From positions 2,976,001 through 3,040,000 of the forward strand of contig NZ_JAJHIZ010000003.1 of the NCBI RefSeq assembly GCF_021538615.1: a stretch of DNA of 64,000 bases, read 5' to 3'. The notes beneath the pieces are model-generated. The model was given only the letters and a program-made list of their open reading frames with translations, was not told the origin of the DNA and ran no database searches. A program made the position numbers and the translations under genes. Shown in pieces: positions 52,666 to 63,500 of this stretch; position 1 is the first letter of the stretch; each line of letters begins with the position of its first letter. The DNA comes from Niabella agricola. GTDB taxonomy: Bacteria; Bacteroidota; Bacteroidia; Chitinophagales; Chitinophagaceae.

Positions 52666-55600
52666 TTAAAAAGTTACGGTGGCGCCAATGTTCAGGATGC
52701 GAGATTGGGGATAATACTGTCCGTTGCCGCTGGTGGACTCCGGATCCCAGATCTTCATCTTATCCCAGGTAACAAGATTTTGCCCGTTGGCGAAAATGCG
52801 GATATTGCTGATGATGTTCTGTACCCGTTCCGGCATGGCCAGGTTGTAACCGATCTCTACATTCTTGAGCCGCAGGTAGTCGCTGCTCCGCAGGAAATAG
52901 GTATTAAAGCGGGCGGCGCCGCCCGTGTAATAGGTATTGCCCCGGCTGGCAATGCGGGGGTCTACGCTACTGGGGTTGTCGATAGTCCAGCGGTTGTCGA
53001 ATGAATATTGAAGATAGTTTCCGATATCGCCGGATTCGGTCCCAAAAAACAACAACCCGCCAACAGCGCCCTGGAACATAAAGCTAAGATCAACGTTCTT
53101 ATAGCCCAGGCTGCCGTTAAAACCTCCCGTAAAATAAGGATCACGGGTTTTGTCGAGGGCTACCATATCATCTCCATTGATCTTATTATCACCATTGTAG
53201 TCCTTTATCTTCATATCGCCGGGCCGCAGTGCGCTGGTGAGGGCGCTGTAATCCACTTTATTGGCATCAATTTCCGCCTGGTCTCTGAATACCCCGTCGT
53301 ACTGATAGGCCACAATGGTAAACCCATTGGTGCCATAGGGTTTACCGGTGGTCCGTTGCCATTCCGGTACACCGGCAGGTTCGCTTGAGTAAAGCACCTT
53401 GTTTTTGGCATACCCGCCATTCAGGCCCAGGGAGTAGCTTACCTGCCCGATATGATCGCGCCAGCCGATTTTAAATTCACCGCCACGGTTCAGCATTCTT
53501 CCTTTATTTACCGGAGGCAGTTTTCCGGAGATGCCGCTGGTTTGTGGCACCAGGCCTGTTTCTGCGATCAGCGCTTTATCTCTCAGGTTGCGGAAATAAT
53601 CCAGCTCCAGCGTGAGGCGACTATTTAAAAAGGCGGCATCTAAACCGATGTTCATGTTATTGCCCACCTCCCAGGTGAAGTTTTGATTGGCCACCCGGTT
53701 TTCGATGAGGGTTTGTACCACGGCATCATTCAGCACATAGGTACTAAAGGGATAAGCCGGAATGAACTGGTATTCGGCCAGCACGCCGCCAAAATAGGGC
53801 TCGGCCCCCATTTGTCCCCAGGAGCCGCGCAGCTTGAGGTTGTTTACAAATGAAACATTGTTTTTGAAGAAGGGCTCTTCAGATACGCGCCATCCTGCGG
53901 TTATCCCTGGAAAAAAGCCAAAACGTTTGTTGGGTGGAAAGATATAGGAGCCATCATACCGCCATAAAAACTCAAACAGGTATTTTTCGGCATAGTTATA
54001 TCCAACACGACCAAAATAGCTGAGGCGTGCCCGCCGGTAAGATCCTCCGCCGTTGTTCTTTTCGAGGTCGCCCCCCACATCCAGCACATCCAGGGCATTG
54101 GAAAGATAATACCGCCGGAAGGCCCGAAATCCTTCATAATCTTCTGTTTCCCGTTGTACACCCGCCAGGAAATTAACGGTATGCTCCCCGAATTTCCGGT
54201 CATAGTTCAGCAGCCCGGAAAGGTTGATGTTCAAGGTGTTTTCAGTCCATTGGTTTAGCCTGGGGTCAGTAAACGTAGAACGTAGCTCCCGGGTCAGTTT
54301 GGGCGTAACACCATCGGCTTCGTAAGAACTGCGGTCCCAGGAGTAGAGGTACCAGGGCGTTTCGAACCGTTTTTGATTTTTGATGTATTTATCAATAGCC
54401 GCCGTACCGGTAATCTTCAACCCTTCCACACCGGGGATCAGGATCTCCAGTTTTCCATTGGTTTGTATATAATCGCGTTTGTCGCGGTCGTAACCGGTTT
54501 GATTGGTGGCAATCACCACGGGATTTTGACCGTACTCAATATCCCGGCCAGGCAATCCGTTGGGCCAGATGGCGGGCTCATTGGGCTTGCCGCGCATCAG
54601 CATACGGAAAATTTCTCCGGCAGTTTCAGTTGGAAAAAACCGGTATTCTTCCCGGGCGGCGATGCCCATCGTAAGGTTCATATACTGGTTCAGTTTGGCA
54701 TCCAGGTTTAGGCGGAGATCATATTGTTTATAACCCGTGGCTGAATTTTTATAATAGGCGTCCTGGTTCTGGTAACCGATGGAACCCAGGTAACGAATAT
54801 TTTCCGATCCTCCTGTGAGCTGGACATTGTGCCGTACCTGGGGCGACCATTTCTTAAAAGTGGCGCCAAACCAATCGGTATTGGGGTGTCCCCAGGGGTC
54901 GGATCCATCGCGGTACTGCTGCATATCGTCCGGGAAAAATCCAACAGGAGAACTCACCGTGGCACCATTATCGGTACGCTTATAGGTACCGGTTGTGGTA
55001 AGCGCCTCCCAGGCGGCCTTCCATTGGTTTACCGGCACGTTTTCATAAACGGCCAGCTCGTTGCGCAGAGTGCCATATTCCACGGCATCGGACATTTTGG
55101 GGATGCGGGTAGGCTGGGCCCAGCCCTGGTTAAAGGTATAGGACAACAGGGGTTTCCCGCTTTTTCCTCTTTTGGTGGTGATCAGGATGACCCCGTTGGC
55201 GGCGCGTGACCCGTAAATGGCGGCAGATGCATCTTTTAATACGGAAATACTCTCAATGTCGTTCGGGTTCAGGCGCTCCATGCCTCCTTCCCGGTCGGGA
55301 ACCCCGTCGATTACGATCAACGCGCTGGAGTTGCCCAGCGAGTTGGTACCCCGGATGCGGATCGTAGAGCCGTCATAGCCCGGTTCGCCCCCGGTATTAA
55401 TGGCTGTGATACCCGGAAGCCGGCCGGCCAGGGTATTGGTGAGGTTAACGGTAGGCGTTTTGGCCAGTTCGGTGCCTTTTACATCGGCTACGGCACCGGT
55501 AAGCGTTACTTTCTTTTGGGTGCCATAGCCTACTACCACCACATCCGTTAATTGTTCGGTGGCACTGCTTTTAAGCGTTACATGGATCGTTGTTTGATCT

Positions 55601-55944
55601 CCGATGGTTACTTCCTGTTGCTGGTAACCCACATGGGAGATGACCAGCGTGCCTCCGGTATTGGGCACTTTAATGGTAAAAACCCCCTGAGCATCGGTGG
55701 CAACGCCCGTTGCGGATCCTTTTAATAAAACGGAGGCTCCGTCTATAGGCGCGCCGGTTTCATCGGTGATTTTTCCGGTAATGATCTTTTCCGGAGGGGC
55801 TGTTCCGATGTTGCCCGCATGGCCTTTATACACGGAAAGACCTGGCAACAAAAAAACAATCAGGAACAGGAACAAGCGTTTGAGCGGGATACGCCCAAAT
55901 AAGTATGCATAGCCGGCATGGCTACGCAATTGCTGCGTGTGCAT
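52666..55944 (-). CDS. SusC/RagA-type TonB-linked outer-membrane transporter
   Basis: The 1092-residue protein has an N-terminal signal (FLFLIVFLLPGLSVYKGHAG), a CarboxypepD_reg-like domain (about 55-130, ITGKITDETGAPIDGASVLL), the TonB-box-like LTDVVVVGYGTQKK, and the SusC plug with LAGRLPGITAIN and DIESISVLKDASAAIYGSRAANGVILITTK. The barrel fills the rest and ends in ATVTF. With the downstream SusD it imports a ligand. No sigma/anti-sigma pair lies near, so regulation is probably by another factor; a long inverted repeat lies upstream at 55956-56048. The ATG at 55944 gives a long N-terminus; an internal start cannot be excluded. Confidence 0.94.
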   Translation of the reverse strand: MHTQQLRSHAGYAYLFGRIPLKRLFLFLIVFLLPGLSVYKGHAGNIGTAPPEKIITGKITDETGAPIDGASVLLKGSATGVATDAQGVFTIKVPNTGGTLVISHVGYQQQEVTIGDQTTIHVTLKSSATEQLTDVVVVGYGTQKKVTLTGAVADVKGTELAKTPTVNLTNTLAGRLPGITAINTGGEPGYDGSTIRIRGTNSLGNSSALIVIDGVPDREGGMERLNPNDIESISVLKDASAAIYGSRAANGVILITTKRGKSGKPLLSYTFNQGWAQPTRIPKMSDAVEYGTLRNELAVYENVPVNQWKAAWEALTTTGTYKRTDNGATVSSPVGFFPDDMQQYRDGSDPWGHPNTDWFGATFKKWSPQVRHNVQLTGGSENIRYLGSIGYQNQDAYYKNSATGYKQYDLRLNLDAKLNQYMNLTMGIAAREEYRFFPTETAGEIFRMLMRGKPNEPAIWPNGLPGRDIEYGQNPVVIATNQTGYDRDKRDYIQTNGKLEILIPGVEGLKITGTAAIDKYIKNQKRFETPWYLYSWDRSSYEADGVTPKLTRELRSTFTDPRLNQWTENTLNINLSGLLNYDRKFGEHTVNFLAGVQRETEDYEGFRAFRRYYLSNALDVLDVGGDLEKNNGGGSYRRARLSYFGRVGYNYAEKYLFEFLWRYDGSYIFPPNKRFGFFPGITAGWRVSEEPFFKNNVSFVNNLKLRGSWGQMGAEPYFGGVLAEYQFIPAYPFSTYVLNDAVVQTLIENRVANQNFTWEVGNNMNIGLDAAFLNSRLTLELDYFRNLRDKALIAETGLVPQTSGISGKLPPVNKGRMLNRGGEFKIGWRDHIGQVSYSLGLNGGYAKNKVLYSSEPAGVPEWQRTTGKPYGTNGFTIVAYQYDGVFRDQAEIDANKVDYSALTSALRPGDMKIKDYNGDNKINGDDMVALDKTRDPYFTGGFNGSLGYKNVDLSFMFQGAVGGLLFFGTESGDIGNYLQYSFDNRWTIDNPSSVDPRIASRGNTYYTGGAARFNTYFLRSSDYLRLKNVEIGYNLAMPERVQNIISNIRIFANGQNLVTWDKMKIWDPESTSGNGQYYPQSRILNIGATVTF

Positions 55945-55955
55945 AGCATTTCTGG

Positions 55956-56048
55956 TTTAGAGGTTTACATTAAAAACGGTTGATGGCAAAGACATGGGCT
56001 TACGATCGTTACTGCTTTGATCAACGGTTACATTTCTCGACCTCTAAA
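55956..56048. repeat. Long inverted repeat upstream of susC
   Basis: Arms at 55956-55984 and 56020-56048 match in inverted orientation at both ends: TTTAGAGGT with ACCTCTAAA, and AACGGTTGAT with ATCAACGGTT (one mismatch). The central spacer holds the near-palindrome TTACGATCGTTA (55999-56010 area). It lies in the promoter region of the susC-susD operon and may be an operator. Confidence 0.5.
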
Positions 56049-56092
56049 AAACGAAAAAATTGGGAAATAATTGTAAAAATAACAAAATAAAA

Positions 56093-56112
56093 ATCCCTTC
56101 CGGGGAAGGGAT
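56093..56112 (-). terminator. Terminator of the fatty-acid hydroxylase gene
   Basis: Perfect 9-bp stem ATCCCTTCC/GGAAGGGAT with a 2-nt centre, followed on the minus strand by TTTTATTTT. It lies 54 nt past the stop at 56167. Confidence 0.8.
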
Positions 56113-56166
56113 CAGGATCTTTTATTGTTACTGCCTGAGCCTAAGGGCATCGGCATCCGGTACCGG

Positions 56167-56835
56167 TTATTTCTTTTTAGTAAACATCAGTTCTTTGACT
56201 TTCTCCTTATCTTCTTTTTCCTTCTTCAGGTCGAACATGGTACCAAATACATGGTCCCAGATGGTACTGCTGACACCAAAACCTTTATGCTCATCTTTAT
56301 AATGATGCAGGTGGTGATTCCTCCACAATCCTTTCATCCATTTAAACGGCGGGTTCCAGGCGTGGATGGCATAATGCATCGTACCATACATCAGGTAGCC
56401 GAGCATGAACCCCGGGAAAAACATCAGGGCCTGCCTGCCGAGGATCAGGTAAAAGATACCCAGTAAAACAGAAGCAATGATGATGCTGGGAACCGGGGGC
56501 ATAAACAGGCGTTGCCGGTCTCTTGGATAATGATGATGGTTGCCATGCATTACATACGCAATTTTTTGCGCTGCGGGGTTATCACTTACCCAGTGAAAAA
56601 TGAAACGGTGCGCGATGTACTCGAAAAAACTCCAGAAAAAGATACCAATAAAAAAGATCAGCAGCACATAGGCTAACGAATAATTGTAGCTTACATGACT
56701 GTAATACAGCATATACACAATTACCGGAATATACATACCCCAAATAACCAACGGGTGTGTCTTCGTTAGCATCTCCAGGTAATCGTTCTTAAAAAGCCGT
56801 GCCTGACCCTTGTTGTGAATTTTATCAAACTGCAT
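56167..56835 (-). CDS. Fatty acid hydroxylase (sterol desaturase superfamily)
   Basis: The 222-residue membrane protein carries the histidine boxes of diiron hydroxylases: FEYIAHRFIFH (about 68-78), MHGNHHHYPRD (about 95-105), MHYAIH (about 153) and RNHHLHHYKDEHKGFGVSS (about 172-190). Four membrane helices surround them. The order and spacing match fatty acid 2-hydroxylases, which hydroxylate the N-acyl chain of sphingolipids, lipids that many Bacteroidota make. The C-terminus is highly charged. TAATTTTG (minus, 56847-56840) is a -7 candidate only 4 nt from the ATG. Confidence 0.9.
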   Translation of the reverse strand: MQFDKIHNKGQARLFKNDYLEMLTKTHPLVIWGMYIPVIVYMLYYSHVSYNYSLAYVLLIFFIGIFFWSFFEYIAHRFIFHWVSDNPAAQKIAYVMHGNHHHYPRDRQRLFMPPVPSIIIASVLLGIFYLILGRQALMFFPGFMLGYLMYGTMHYAIHAWNPPFKWMKGLWRNHHLHHYKDEHKGFGVSSTIWDHVFGTMFDLKKEKEDKEKVKELMFTKKK

Positions 56836-57018
56836 AGTGCAAAATTAAATCAAAAAAAACAGATACCTCTCTTAATACAGCCAATTGGCAAATAACCCCT
56901 ATGGTTTGTTGAATTTATTGATTAAAATGTTGCTTCAGATCAATGAGTATATAAAAACATATTGAATTACCGGATGGTTCAGCAGTGAGGAACAAATTTT
57001 TACAAACAAATGTTTGTG

Positions 57019-58263
57019 CTAGTCGTATGTAAATTTCCAACGGCTCAGATCCGGAATGACCGTTTTCTTTTTGGTTAATTCATATTTATAAATCGTTTGA
57101 CCTACTTCCTTAAAAAACGGGTAGCCGGTTTCTTCATATTCATATTTATTGTCATTCAAAATGCCGTCCTTATTTACATAAATGGTAGCGCTGAGCATAA
57201 ACTCCAGGTTGTTTTTGAAATCAACCACATAACAGTAGTCTGTTAAAAAACCATAACTCCAGCCGGCCTTGTTAAACACCCGGATATGATCCGGTACCGC
57301 TTCTTTCGCTGCCCGGAAAAAGAAAAACTTAGTGTAACTGCTAAAAAATTCGGAGGTATCGTAAGCAGGAAAACGGCTTTCGTACGGTAACTCCGACATA
57401 TATGTATACAGCATCCGGTAATTATCAGCCGTTAAATAAAACCGCTGTTTAGCAGGCACCGATTGAGGGAACAAAACACTGCGGAGCAGCATATGTCCGT
57501 CTTCCAGGGGCAGGTTGTTATGTCCGGTGAAATCCATCGGTTCATTGATCAGGCTGTCGTTTTTATCCCAGTGCCCGTTACCTACCAGTATTTTGGTTGC
57601 CGGAAAGCGAAATTGCAGGTCGCTGTAAGCTGCCGGCTGTGAGTACAGCGTTTTTCCATCCTTTACAAACCGGACGGGGTTGGTATGCCGGTTTTCTTCG
57701 GGTGTCATCGGCACGAAACGGCGGGTGATGCGGATATCCTGATATCCCTTTTTCCACAAAGATTCGTTCAGCGTTTTCTGTCCTGTAAATTCATAAAGCC
57801 GGTTGTAGGCGTCATTATCACTGACCAGGAAGATCTTTTTGATATAATGTTCAATGGAGGGCAACCCGTTTTTGGAAGTAGTATCTTTTGTAACCGCAGT
57901 TTGAGCGCTGAAGGCGCTGTCTGTAAGCATGGGCGTTTGAGGGCTAACCGTTTTTTCCAGGCGGTTTAGTTTTTCAAGCGCGGCAAACGCTACCGGCATT
58001 TTTACCGTAGATGCGGGATTAAAATAACGGTTGCGATCTACGTTCAGGTAATGATTGATAAAGCTTGGCTTTTGATGCGCATCCCGTTTTATTTCCGTGT
58101 AAATCAGTTGGTATTGATATACTTCCGGTTGCTCCAGCACCGACTTTAACAAGGGTGATGCTTCCTGCTCAAGCAGTCCCTTCAGCCATGGGTCTGTTTT
58201 TACCTGTGCATTTGAAATGGCAGCGGACATAGTGCATAAAAATAAGAGGAAAATCGGTTTCAT
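57019..58263 (-). CDS. Exported class A beta-lactamase-like serine hydrolase
   Basis: The 414-residue protein has a signal peptide (MKPIFLLFLCTMSAAISNAQ) and the motifs of the penicillin-recognising fold: S85-x-x-K88 in NPASTVKMPVAF, S148-D149-N150 in LVSDNDAYNRL, and K-A-G in VFNKAGWSYG. SDN is the class A arrangement, but the third motif is KAG rather than KTG/KSG, the protein is longer than the usual 290 residues, and I see no clear Glu of the omega loop. It may therefore be a serine hydrolase of other specificity rather than a resistance enzyme. The gene stands alone. Confidence 0.82.
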   Translation of the reverse strand: MKPIFLLFLCTMSAAISNAQVKTDPWLKGLLEQEASPLLKSVLEQPEVYQYQLIYTEIKRDAHQKPSFINHYLNVDRNRYFNPASTVKMPVAFAALEKLNRLEKTVSPQTPMLTDSAFSAQTAVTKDTTSKNGLPSIEHYIKKIFLVSDNDAYNRLYEFTGQKTLNESLWKKGYQDIRITRRFVPMTPEENRHTNPVRFVKDGKTLYSQPAAYSDLQFRFPATKILVGNGHWDKNDSLINEPMDFTGHNNLPLEDGHMLLRSVLFPQSVPAKQRFYLTADNYRMLYTYMSELPYESRFPAYDTSEFFSSYTKFFFFRAAKEAVPDHIRVFNKAGWSYGFLTDYCYVVDFKNNLEFMLSATIYVNKDGILNDNKYEYEETGYPFFKEVGQTIYKYELTKKKTVIPDLSRWKFTYD

Positions 58264-58371
58264 ACAGGTAAGATAGGATTTTTCTACTTTTGATGGAACA
58301 GATCTGCAGCATGCGGCTGCTTCCCTATCCGCTGTAATATTTATATTTTATGTTTTTCTCCCGGCCTCCCG

Positions 58372-58379
58372 TAAATTTG
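58372..58379 (+). promoter_or_regulatory. -7 promoter element of gcvT
   Basis: TAAATTTG matches the Bacteroidota -7 consensus TAnnTTTG and lies 19 nt before the gcvT ATG. No clear TTG is found at the -33 position, so the match rests on the -7 element. Confidence 0.5.
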
Positions 58380-58398
58380 CAGCCAAAATTTTGTATAT

Positions 58399-59484
58399 AT
58401 GAAGGAAACTCCGTTTACTAAAAAACACCTGGAGCTTGGAGCCAAGATGGCTGAATTTGCAGGTTATCATATGCCGATCAGCTATTCCGGGATCAATGAA
58501 GAGCATCAGACGGTAAGAAAGAATGCCGGTGTGTTTGATGTAAGCCATATGGGTGAGTTTATCCTGAAAGGACCGAAAGCGCTGGACCTGATCCAACGGG
58601 TGACGACCAATGACGCTTCCAAACTCAGGAACAATCATGCTCAATACAGCTGCTTCACCAATGAGCAGGGAGGCATTGTAGACGATCTGATCGTTTATTG
58701 TATTGAAGAAAACAATGTATACATGATTGTGGTGAACGCTGCCAATATTGAAAAAGACTGGAAATGGCTGAGCGATCACAATCCAGACGGAGTTGAAATG
58801 CACAATATTTCCGATAAGACGGCACTGCTGGCCATTCAGGGACCAAACGCAACAGCCATATTGCAGCCGCTTACCGATACCGATATCCTGAATTTAAAAT
58901 ACTATACATTTGAAAAAGGCCGGTTTGCCGGAGTAGACAATGTGCTCATCAGCGCCACCGGTTATACCGGTTCCGGCGGGGTGGAAATTTATTTTGAGGA
59001 CAAGGACGGCGCCGCCGATAAAATCTGGGAGGCCATTTTTGCAGAGGGCGGTCCCAAAGGGCTGAAACCGATTGGCCTGGCGGCAAGGGATACCCTGCGT
59101 TTGGAAATGGGTTATTGCCTTTATGGTAACGACCTGAATGACACAACTACGCCGCTGGAAGCCGGGTTGGGCTGGATCACTAAATTTACCAAGGAGTTTA
59201 CAGCAAGCGACCTGCTAAAAAAACAGAAAGAAGCCGGCGTAACGCAAAAGCTGGTGGGTTTTGAGCTGCAGGACAAGGGCATTCCACGCAACGGGTACGA
59301 GATCTGTGATGAAAACGGAAACCGGATCGGTACCGTTACTTCCGGCACCCAATCTCCTTCTTTGGGAAAAGCTATCGGGCTGGGGTATGTACAATCCGGA
59401 TTTGCTGCTTTTGAAACGCCGGTATTTATTAAAGTACGGGACAAATTATTAAAAGCAAAGGTGGTGAAACTGCCTTTTGCCTGA
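58399..59484 (+). CDS. gcvT: Glycine cleavage system T protein (aminomethyltransferase)
   Basis: The 361-residue protein begins [28 protein letters not shown], the usual GcvT start, and keeps [37 protein letters not shown] (folate/aminomethyl site region) and [21 protein letters not shown]. It transfers the methylene unit of glycine from the H protein to tetrahydrofolate and releases ammonia. The length is standard. gcvP and gcvH are not in the window, which is common because these genes are often scattered in Bacteroidota. A REP-like hairpin follows at 59523. Confidence 0.95.
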   Translation: MKETPFTKKHLELGAKMAEFAGYHMPISYSGINEEHQTVRKNAGVFDVSHMGEFILKGPKALDLIQRVTTNDASKLRNNHAQYSCFTNEQGGIVDDLIVYCIEENNVYMIVVNAANIEKDWKWLSDHNPDGVEMHNISDKTALLAIQGPNATAILQPLTDTDILNLKYYTFEKGRFAGVDNVLISATGYTGSGGVEIYFEDKDGAADKIWEAIFAEGGPKGLKPIGLAARDTLRLEMGYCLYGNDLNDTTTPLEAGLGWITKFTKEFTASDLLKKQKEAGVTQKLVGFELQDKGIPRNGYEICDENGNRIGTVTSGTQSPSLGKAIGLGYVQSGFAAFETPVFIKVRDKLLKAKVVKLPFA

Positions 59485-59522
59485 TTGTTCAGCGGCGTTC
59501 TTTAAAATGATCCAATTGTTGT

Positions 59523-59566
59523 TGGGGTGGTTGTCAGTCTGAGCCTGACGAAGACTGACAAGCGCC
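59523..59566. repeat. REP-like hairpin between gcvT and comB
   Basis: The 10-bp arms TTGTCAGTCT and AGACTGACAA surround GAGCCTGACGA, and the stem extends with GGGGTGG/GCGCCCC (two mismatches). The GTCAGTCTGAGCCTG...AGACTGAC type is a widespread intergenic repeat. It can also serve as an attenuating or terminating hairpin. Confidence 0.65.
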
Positions 59567-59586
59567 CCATTGTTTATTTTTATCAA

Positions 59587-60315
59587 ATGAGTAATCAACC
59601 GACCCTTTATACATCGCTTTCTCCCGCGCTGATTCATCTTTACGACCTCAACAATGCCGTTGTGGTGGTTATTGATGTGTTCAGGGCCACCTCAACCATT
59701 GCTGCTGCCCTGTATAACGGCGCGCGGTATATCATCCCCGTCGATTCGGTGCCCAAGGCCATCGAGATCAGTAAATCGGTAAATGGAATTGCTGCGGGTG
59801 AACGGGACGGGAAGCTGGCCGATGGCCTCCGTCATGGAAATTCGCCCATGGAATATAAACGGGATTTTATCGAAGACCAGGTACTGGTACTCACCACTAC
59901 CAACGGAACGCGCTTATTGCATATGGCGCTGGAACAGGGGGCGGATGATATTGTTACCGGGTCTTTCCCCAATCTTTCATCGGTTTGCAACTATTTAATT
60001 GCCCAGCATAAAAACGTTATCCTGGCCTGCGCAGGATGGAAAGATAAATTCAACCTGGAGGATACCCTGTTTGCAGGGGCCGTCATCAGTCAGGTAAAAA
60101 AACATTTTTCGATACACTGCGACAGCTCTTTTATGGCGGAATACATGTATCAGCACAATCAGCAGGATCTCCTGGGCTTTGCAAAGCAACTAACGCATTA
60201 CCACCGGCTGGTAGACCGGTTTGGATACATTGATGATATTGCGTTCTGTCTGCAGGAAAATGTAGCGGATGTATTACCGTTATACAGGGAGGGGCGGTTG
60301 ATCCGGCAACAATAA
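59587..60315 (+). CDS. ComB-like 2-phosphosulfolactate phosphatase family protein
   Basis: The 242-residue protein has the ComB fold: NNAVVVVIDVFRATSTIAAAL with the Asp and Arg-Ala-Thr-Ser core at about 24-33, then VNGIAAGERDGKLADGLRHGNSP and VLVLTTTNGTRLL. The family hydrolyses (R)-2-phospho-3-sulfolactate in coenzyme M synthesis, but Bacteroidota lack that pathway, so the real substrate here is unknown (sulfolactate metabolism or another phosphate ester). The ATG at 59587 (MSNQPTLYTSLSPALIHLYD) is chosen over a start at 59527 that lies inside the REP hairpin. Confidence 0.82.
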   Translation: MSNQPTLYTSLSPALIHLYDLNNAVVVVIDVFRATSTIAAALYNGARYIIPVDSVPKAIEISKSVNGIAAGERDGKLADGLRHGNSPMEYKRDFIEDQVLVLTTTNGTRLLHMALEQGADDIVTGSFPNLSSVCNYLIAQHKNVILACAGWKDKFNLEDTLFAGAVISQVKKHFSIHCDSSFMAEYMYQHNQQDLLGFAKQLTHYHRLVDRFGYIDDIAFCLQENVADVLPLYREGRLIRQQ

Positions 60316-60571
60316 CTTATGAAGTTAGTACTTTTTTAATAAACGACAGAATATAAATTTTCTCAAAATCTTGGGTAAATACTAGGAAAAGCGGATAAGA
60401 TTCTTTTATTTTTGCCGATTGTCCTTTTTGTAGCCCAACCGGCGATACATGGGTGCCTGCAATCGTAAAATACCGGAAATGACCGGCCTGGAACGGATAC
60501 CGGAAGCCCGGTGAACAGGGTTTGCAGCAGAGGATGATGAGCAATTATTAACAAAGCATAATAACAGCGGT

Positions 60572-63500
60572 TTGGCATTACCACATTTATTAAAACACGT
60601 TTATACTTTCGGCACCGATGAAGTGATCCGCCGGGGTAAAAAAACATTTGCACTAGGGTTTGTAGAGCTGATCGAATACGATAAACTGACCGGGAGCATT
60701 TATTTCCGGGTAAAGGATGATTCTTACAGCACGTTTTACAAAGTACATATTCAAAAATTCAATGACCCGAAAAACCTGGCATTGAAGTGTAACTGTCCGT
60801 ATAACCTGGGAGATGTTTGTAAACATGAAGTGGCAGCATTGTTCCAGCTGCAGGAGCTGATGGATAAAGGACAGCTGGAAGATGAAGAAGTGTATTACGA
60901 TCAGCGCCATACCGTGGTAAAGATCCGCAACCTGGATATACGGTCCATCCGGCATCTTTGTGCACCGGAAACATTTAATGAGGCAGAAAAGTTTTTGCAG
61001 AAAAAAAAGGCCAAGATCGTTTATGCACAGGATGAAACCGTAAGGGCCGTAGTAACGCTTGACGGAAAAGAATATAAAGTAGCCATTAAAAAGAACGAAG
61101 AGCGCAACTTTGACACCAGTTGCGACTATGAGGACACCGATCACCCGCTTTGTTTGCCTAAAGTGATCGTTTTCCTGCAACTGATTAAGCAGCACGGCGC
61201 CTTTTATTTTGATACCATCCGCAACCGCGATGTAGAAAAGAATAAATTACTGGAAGCCTATGGGTACTCGCTGAATGATGACCTGAAGGGGAAATTTGAG
61301 TTTGTATTTAAAGACGGTAAGCCGTTTTTGCGGGTGCTGGATCCGAAGATCAAGCGCATCAACACCCTCAGTACAGCCGAAAAGCCGGCGGCGTCAGCCA
61401 TTAAGCAACAGGCACAAACCGTTGAAAAAGAAGAATCCATAGCAGTAGAAGAACAGCCGGCAAGAAAGCTGGGCATTGTTTTCGATTTTAACAAAACGGC
61501 CTATCCGTATTTTCAGGTACATGTGGTATCGGGTGAGCTAAATGAAAACGGAACCGGTTTTGCAGGTAAGGCCGCCGCTCTTGATATCAGTCATTTTATT
61601 GATACGGTCGATTTCAGCGAGGAAGATATCAGCCTGCTGAATACTGTCCGGAAATTGCAGGATACGGAAATCAATAAATATGTAAATAGGAATACGCCTT
61701 TTAATAATCTTTGGGAACAGGAGGAAACGGAACCGGCTATAGAAATGAATACCGAAACCCGGCAACTGGTAAACGAGTATATGTTGCCCCGTCTCCGGAA
61801 ACTGCTTGCAGATGCGGGCGAAGAAGGCCTGGCCTTTATTTTGCCCCAGGGTAAGTCTTTTATTACCGGCCATCTTGAACAGATCGATATTTTTACAGAA
61901 CCGGCGGTTACCGAGTTCTTTGTAGACAAAGAAGATGATGAACGCTTCAGCTGCGACTGCCTGGTGCGGTTGCGGGGCATGGTACATGGCGTGGAACAAA
62001 ATGAAAGTCCCTGCCCGTTGTTGTTCCTGTACAATCATCAGTTGTTCCTGTTCAGCAATGCAGAAAGCATCAGCCTCATCGAAAAATTCCTCCCTGCGGG
62101 AAAAATGATCATCGCTCCCGATCAATGGGCCGAAACCCTGCATGAGTTCATATTACCGCTGGCGCGGGAGTATAAAGTTGACTTTGATGCTTCCATGCTG
62201 CACGTAATGAAGAACATTGTGCCGGAAGCGAAACTGCTGTTGATCGAAAAAGGTGATCATCTTATTTTCAAACCGCAGTTTTCCTATAAGGGATACGAAA
62301 CAGACCTGCTGGGTAAGGAAATCTTCCTGATTCCTGAAGGCGACAAGATCCTGTCGATACACCGGAATAAGGAAAAAGAAAATGCGTTTGTAGACCGGCT
62401 GAAGAACCTGCACTCAAACCTGGTGATGAACGAAGAAAACGGTACGCTTTCCCTGAAAGGTACGGAGATCCTGAAGGATAACTGGTTCTTCCTGTTTGTA
62501 GATGCCATGAAGGAAATGCAGGTGCCCGTGTTTGGTTACGATGCATTGCGGAACTTCCGCTTCAATACCGCCAAACCGCAAACAAAGATCTTTATTTCCA
62601 GTAATACAGATTGGTTTGATGCCAAGGTAGATATCGTTTTTGGTGATCAGCAGGTTTCCATTGCCGATGTAAAGCGTGCACTGGCAAATAAACAGATGTA
62701 TGTACAGCTGGGCGATGGCACCCTGGGAGTATTGCCCGAGGAGTGGCTGAAAAAATATGCCCTCCTGTTCCGGGTGGGCGAAGGCGCCAATAACAACCTT
62801 AAACTTTCCAAATACCACAAAAGCGTGGTGGATGAATTGTTTGAACTGAAGAATGAAGAAGAGCTGGTATTTGAGCTGGAAGAAAAATACAACCGGTTAA
62901 GAGATTTTGAAAAGATCCATGAAATTGAGCCGCCGGCGCACCTGCAGCCGATTCTGCGCCCCTACCAGGAAGCAGGTTTTCAATGGATCAACTACCTGAA
63001 GAATGTTAACTGGGGCGGCATTTTAGCAGATGACATGGGTTTGGGTAAAACCGTTCAGGCCCTGTCATACCTGGAGCATCACAAATCCCAGAACCCCGAA
63101 GCGCGGATCCTGGTGATTTGTCCTACCACGCTGATCTACAACTGGGAAAATGAGATCAAGAAGTTTACGCCTTCTTTAACCTACCGGATTCACCACGGAC
63201 CATCGCGTACCCGCAATGCCGAGGATATTTTAAAACAGGATGTCACCATCACTACGTACGGTACCCTGCGCAGCGATATTAAATTGTTCGTAGGCGTTCC
63301 TTTTGATTATGCGGTACTCGATGAAAGCCAGGCCATTAAGAATCCCTCCAGTAAGGTTACCAAGGCGGCCTACCTGATCAATGCAAAGCACCGGCTTTGT
63401 ATGAGTGGTACGCCGCTGCAGAACAATACGTTTGATATTTATGCGCAAATGAACTTTTTGAACCCCGGCATGCTGGGCAGCATTGAATTTTTCCGGCAGG

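Noticed and set aside
59527..59586. Upstream extension of the ComB-like gene
   Set aside because: It consists of a REP-like hairpin; the family N-terminus begins at 59587.
60653..61195. Minus-strand open frame of 180 codons
   Set aside because: It is antisense to the SWIM-SNF2 gene, which is clearly coding.
61538..62143. Minus-strand open frame of 201 codons
   Set aside because: Antisense to the SNF2 gene's middle region; no start context or motif.
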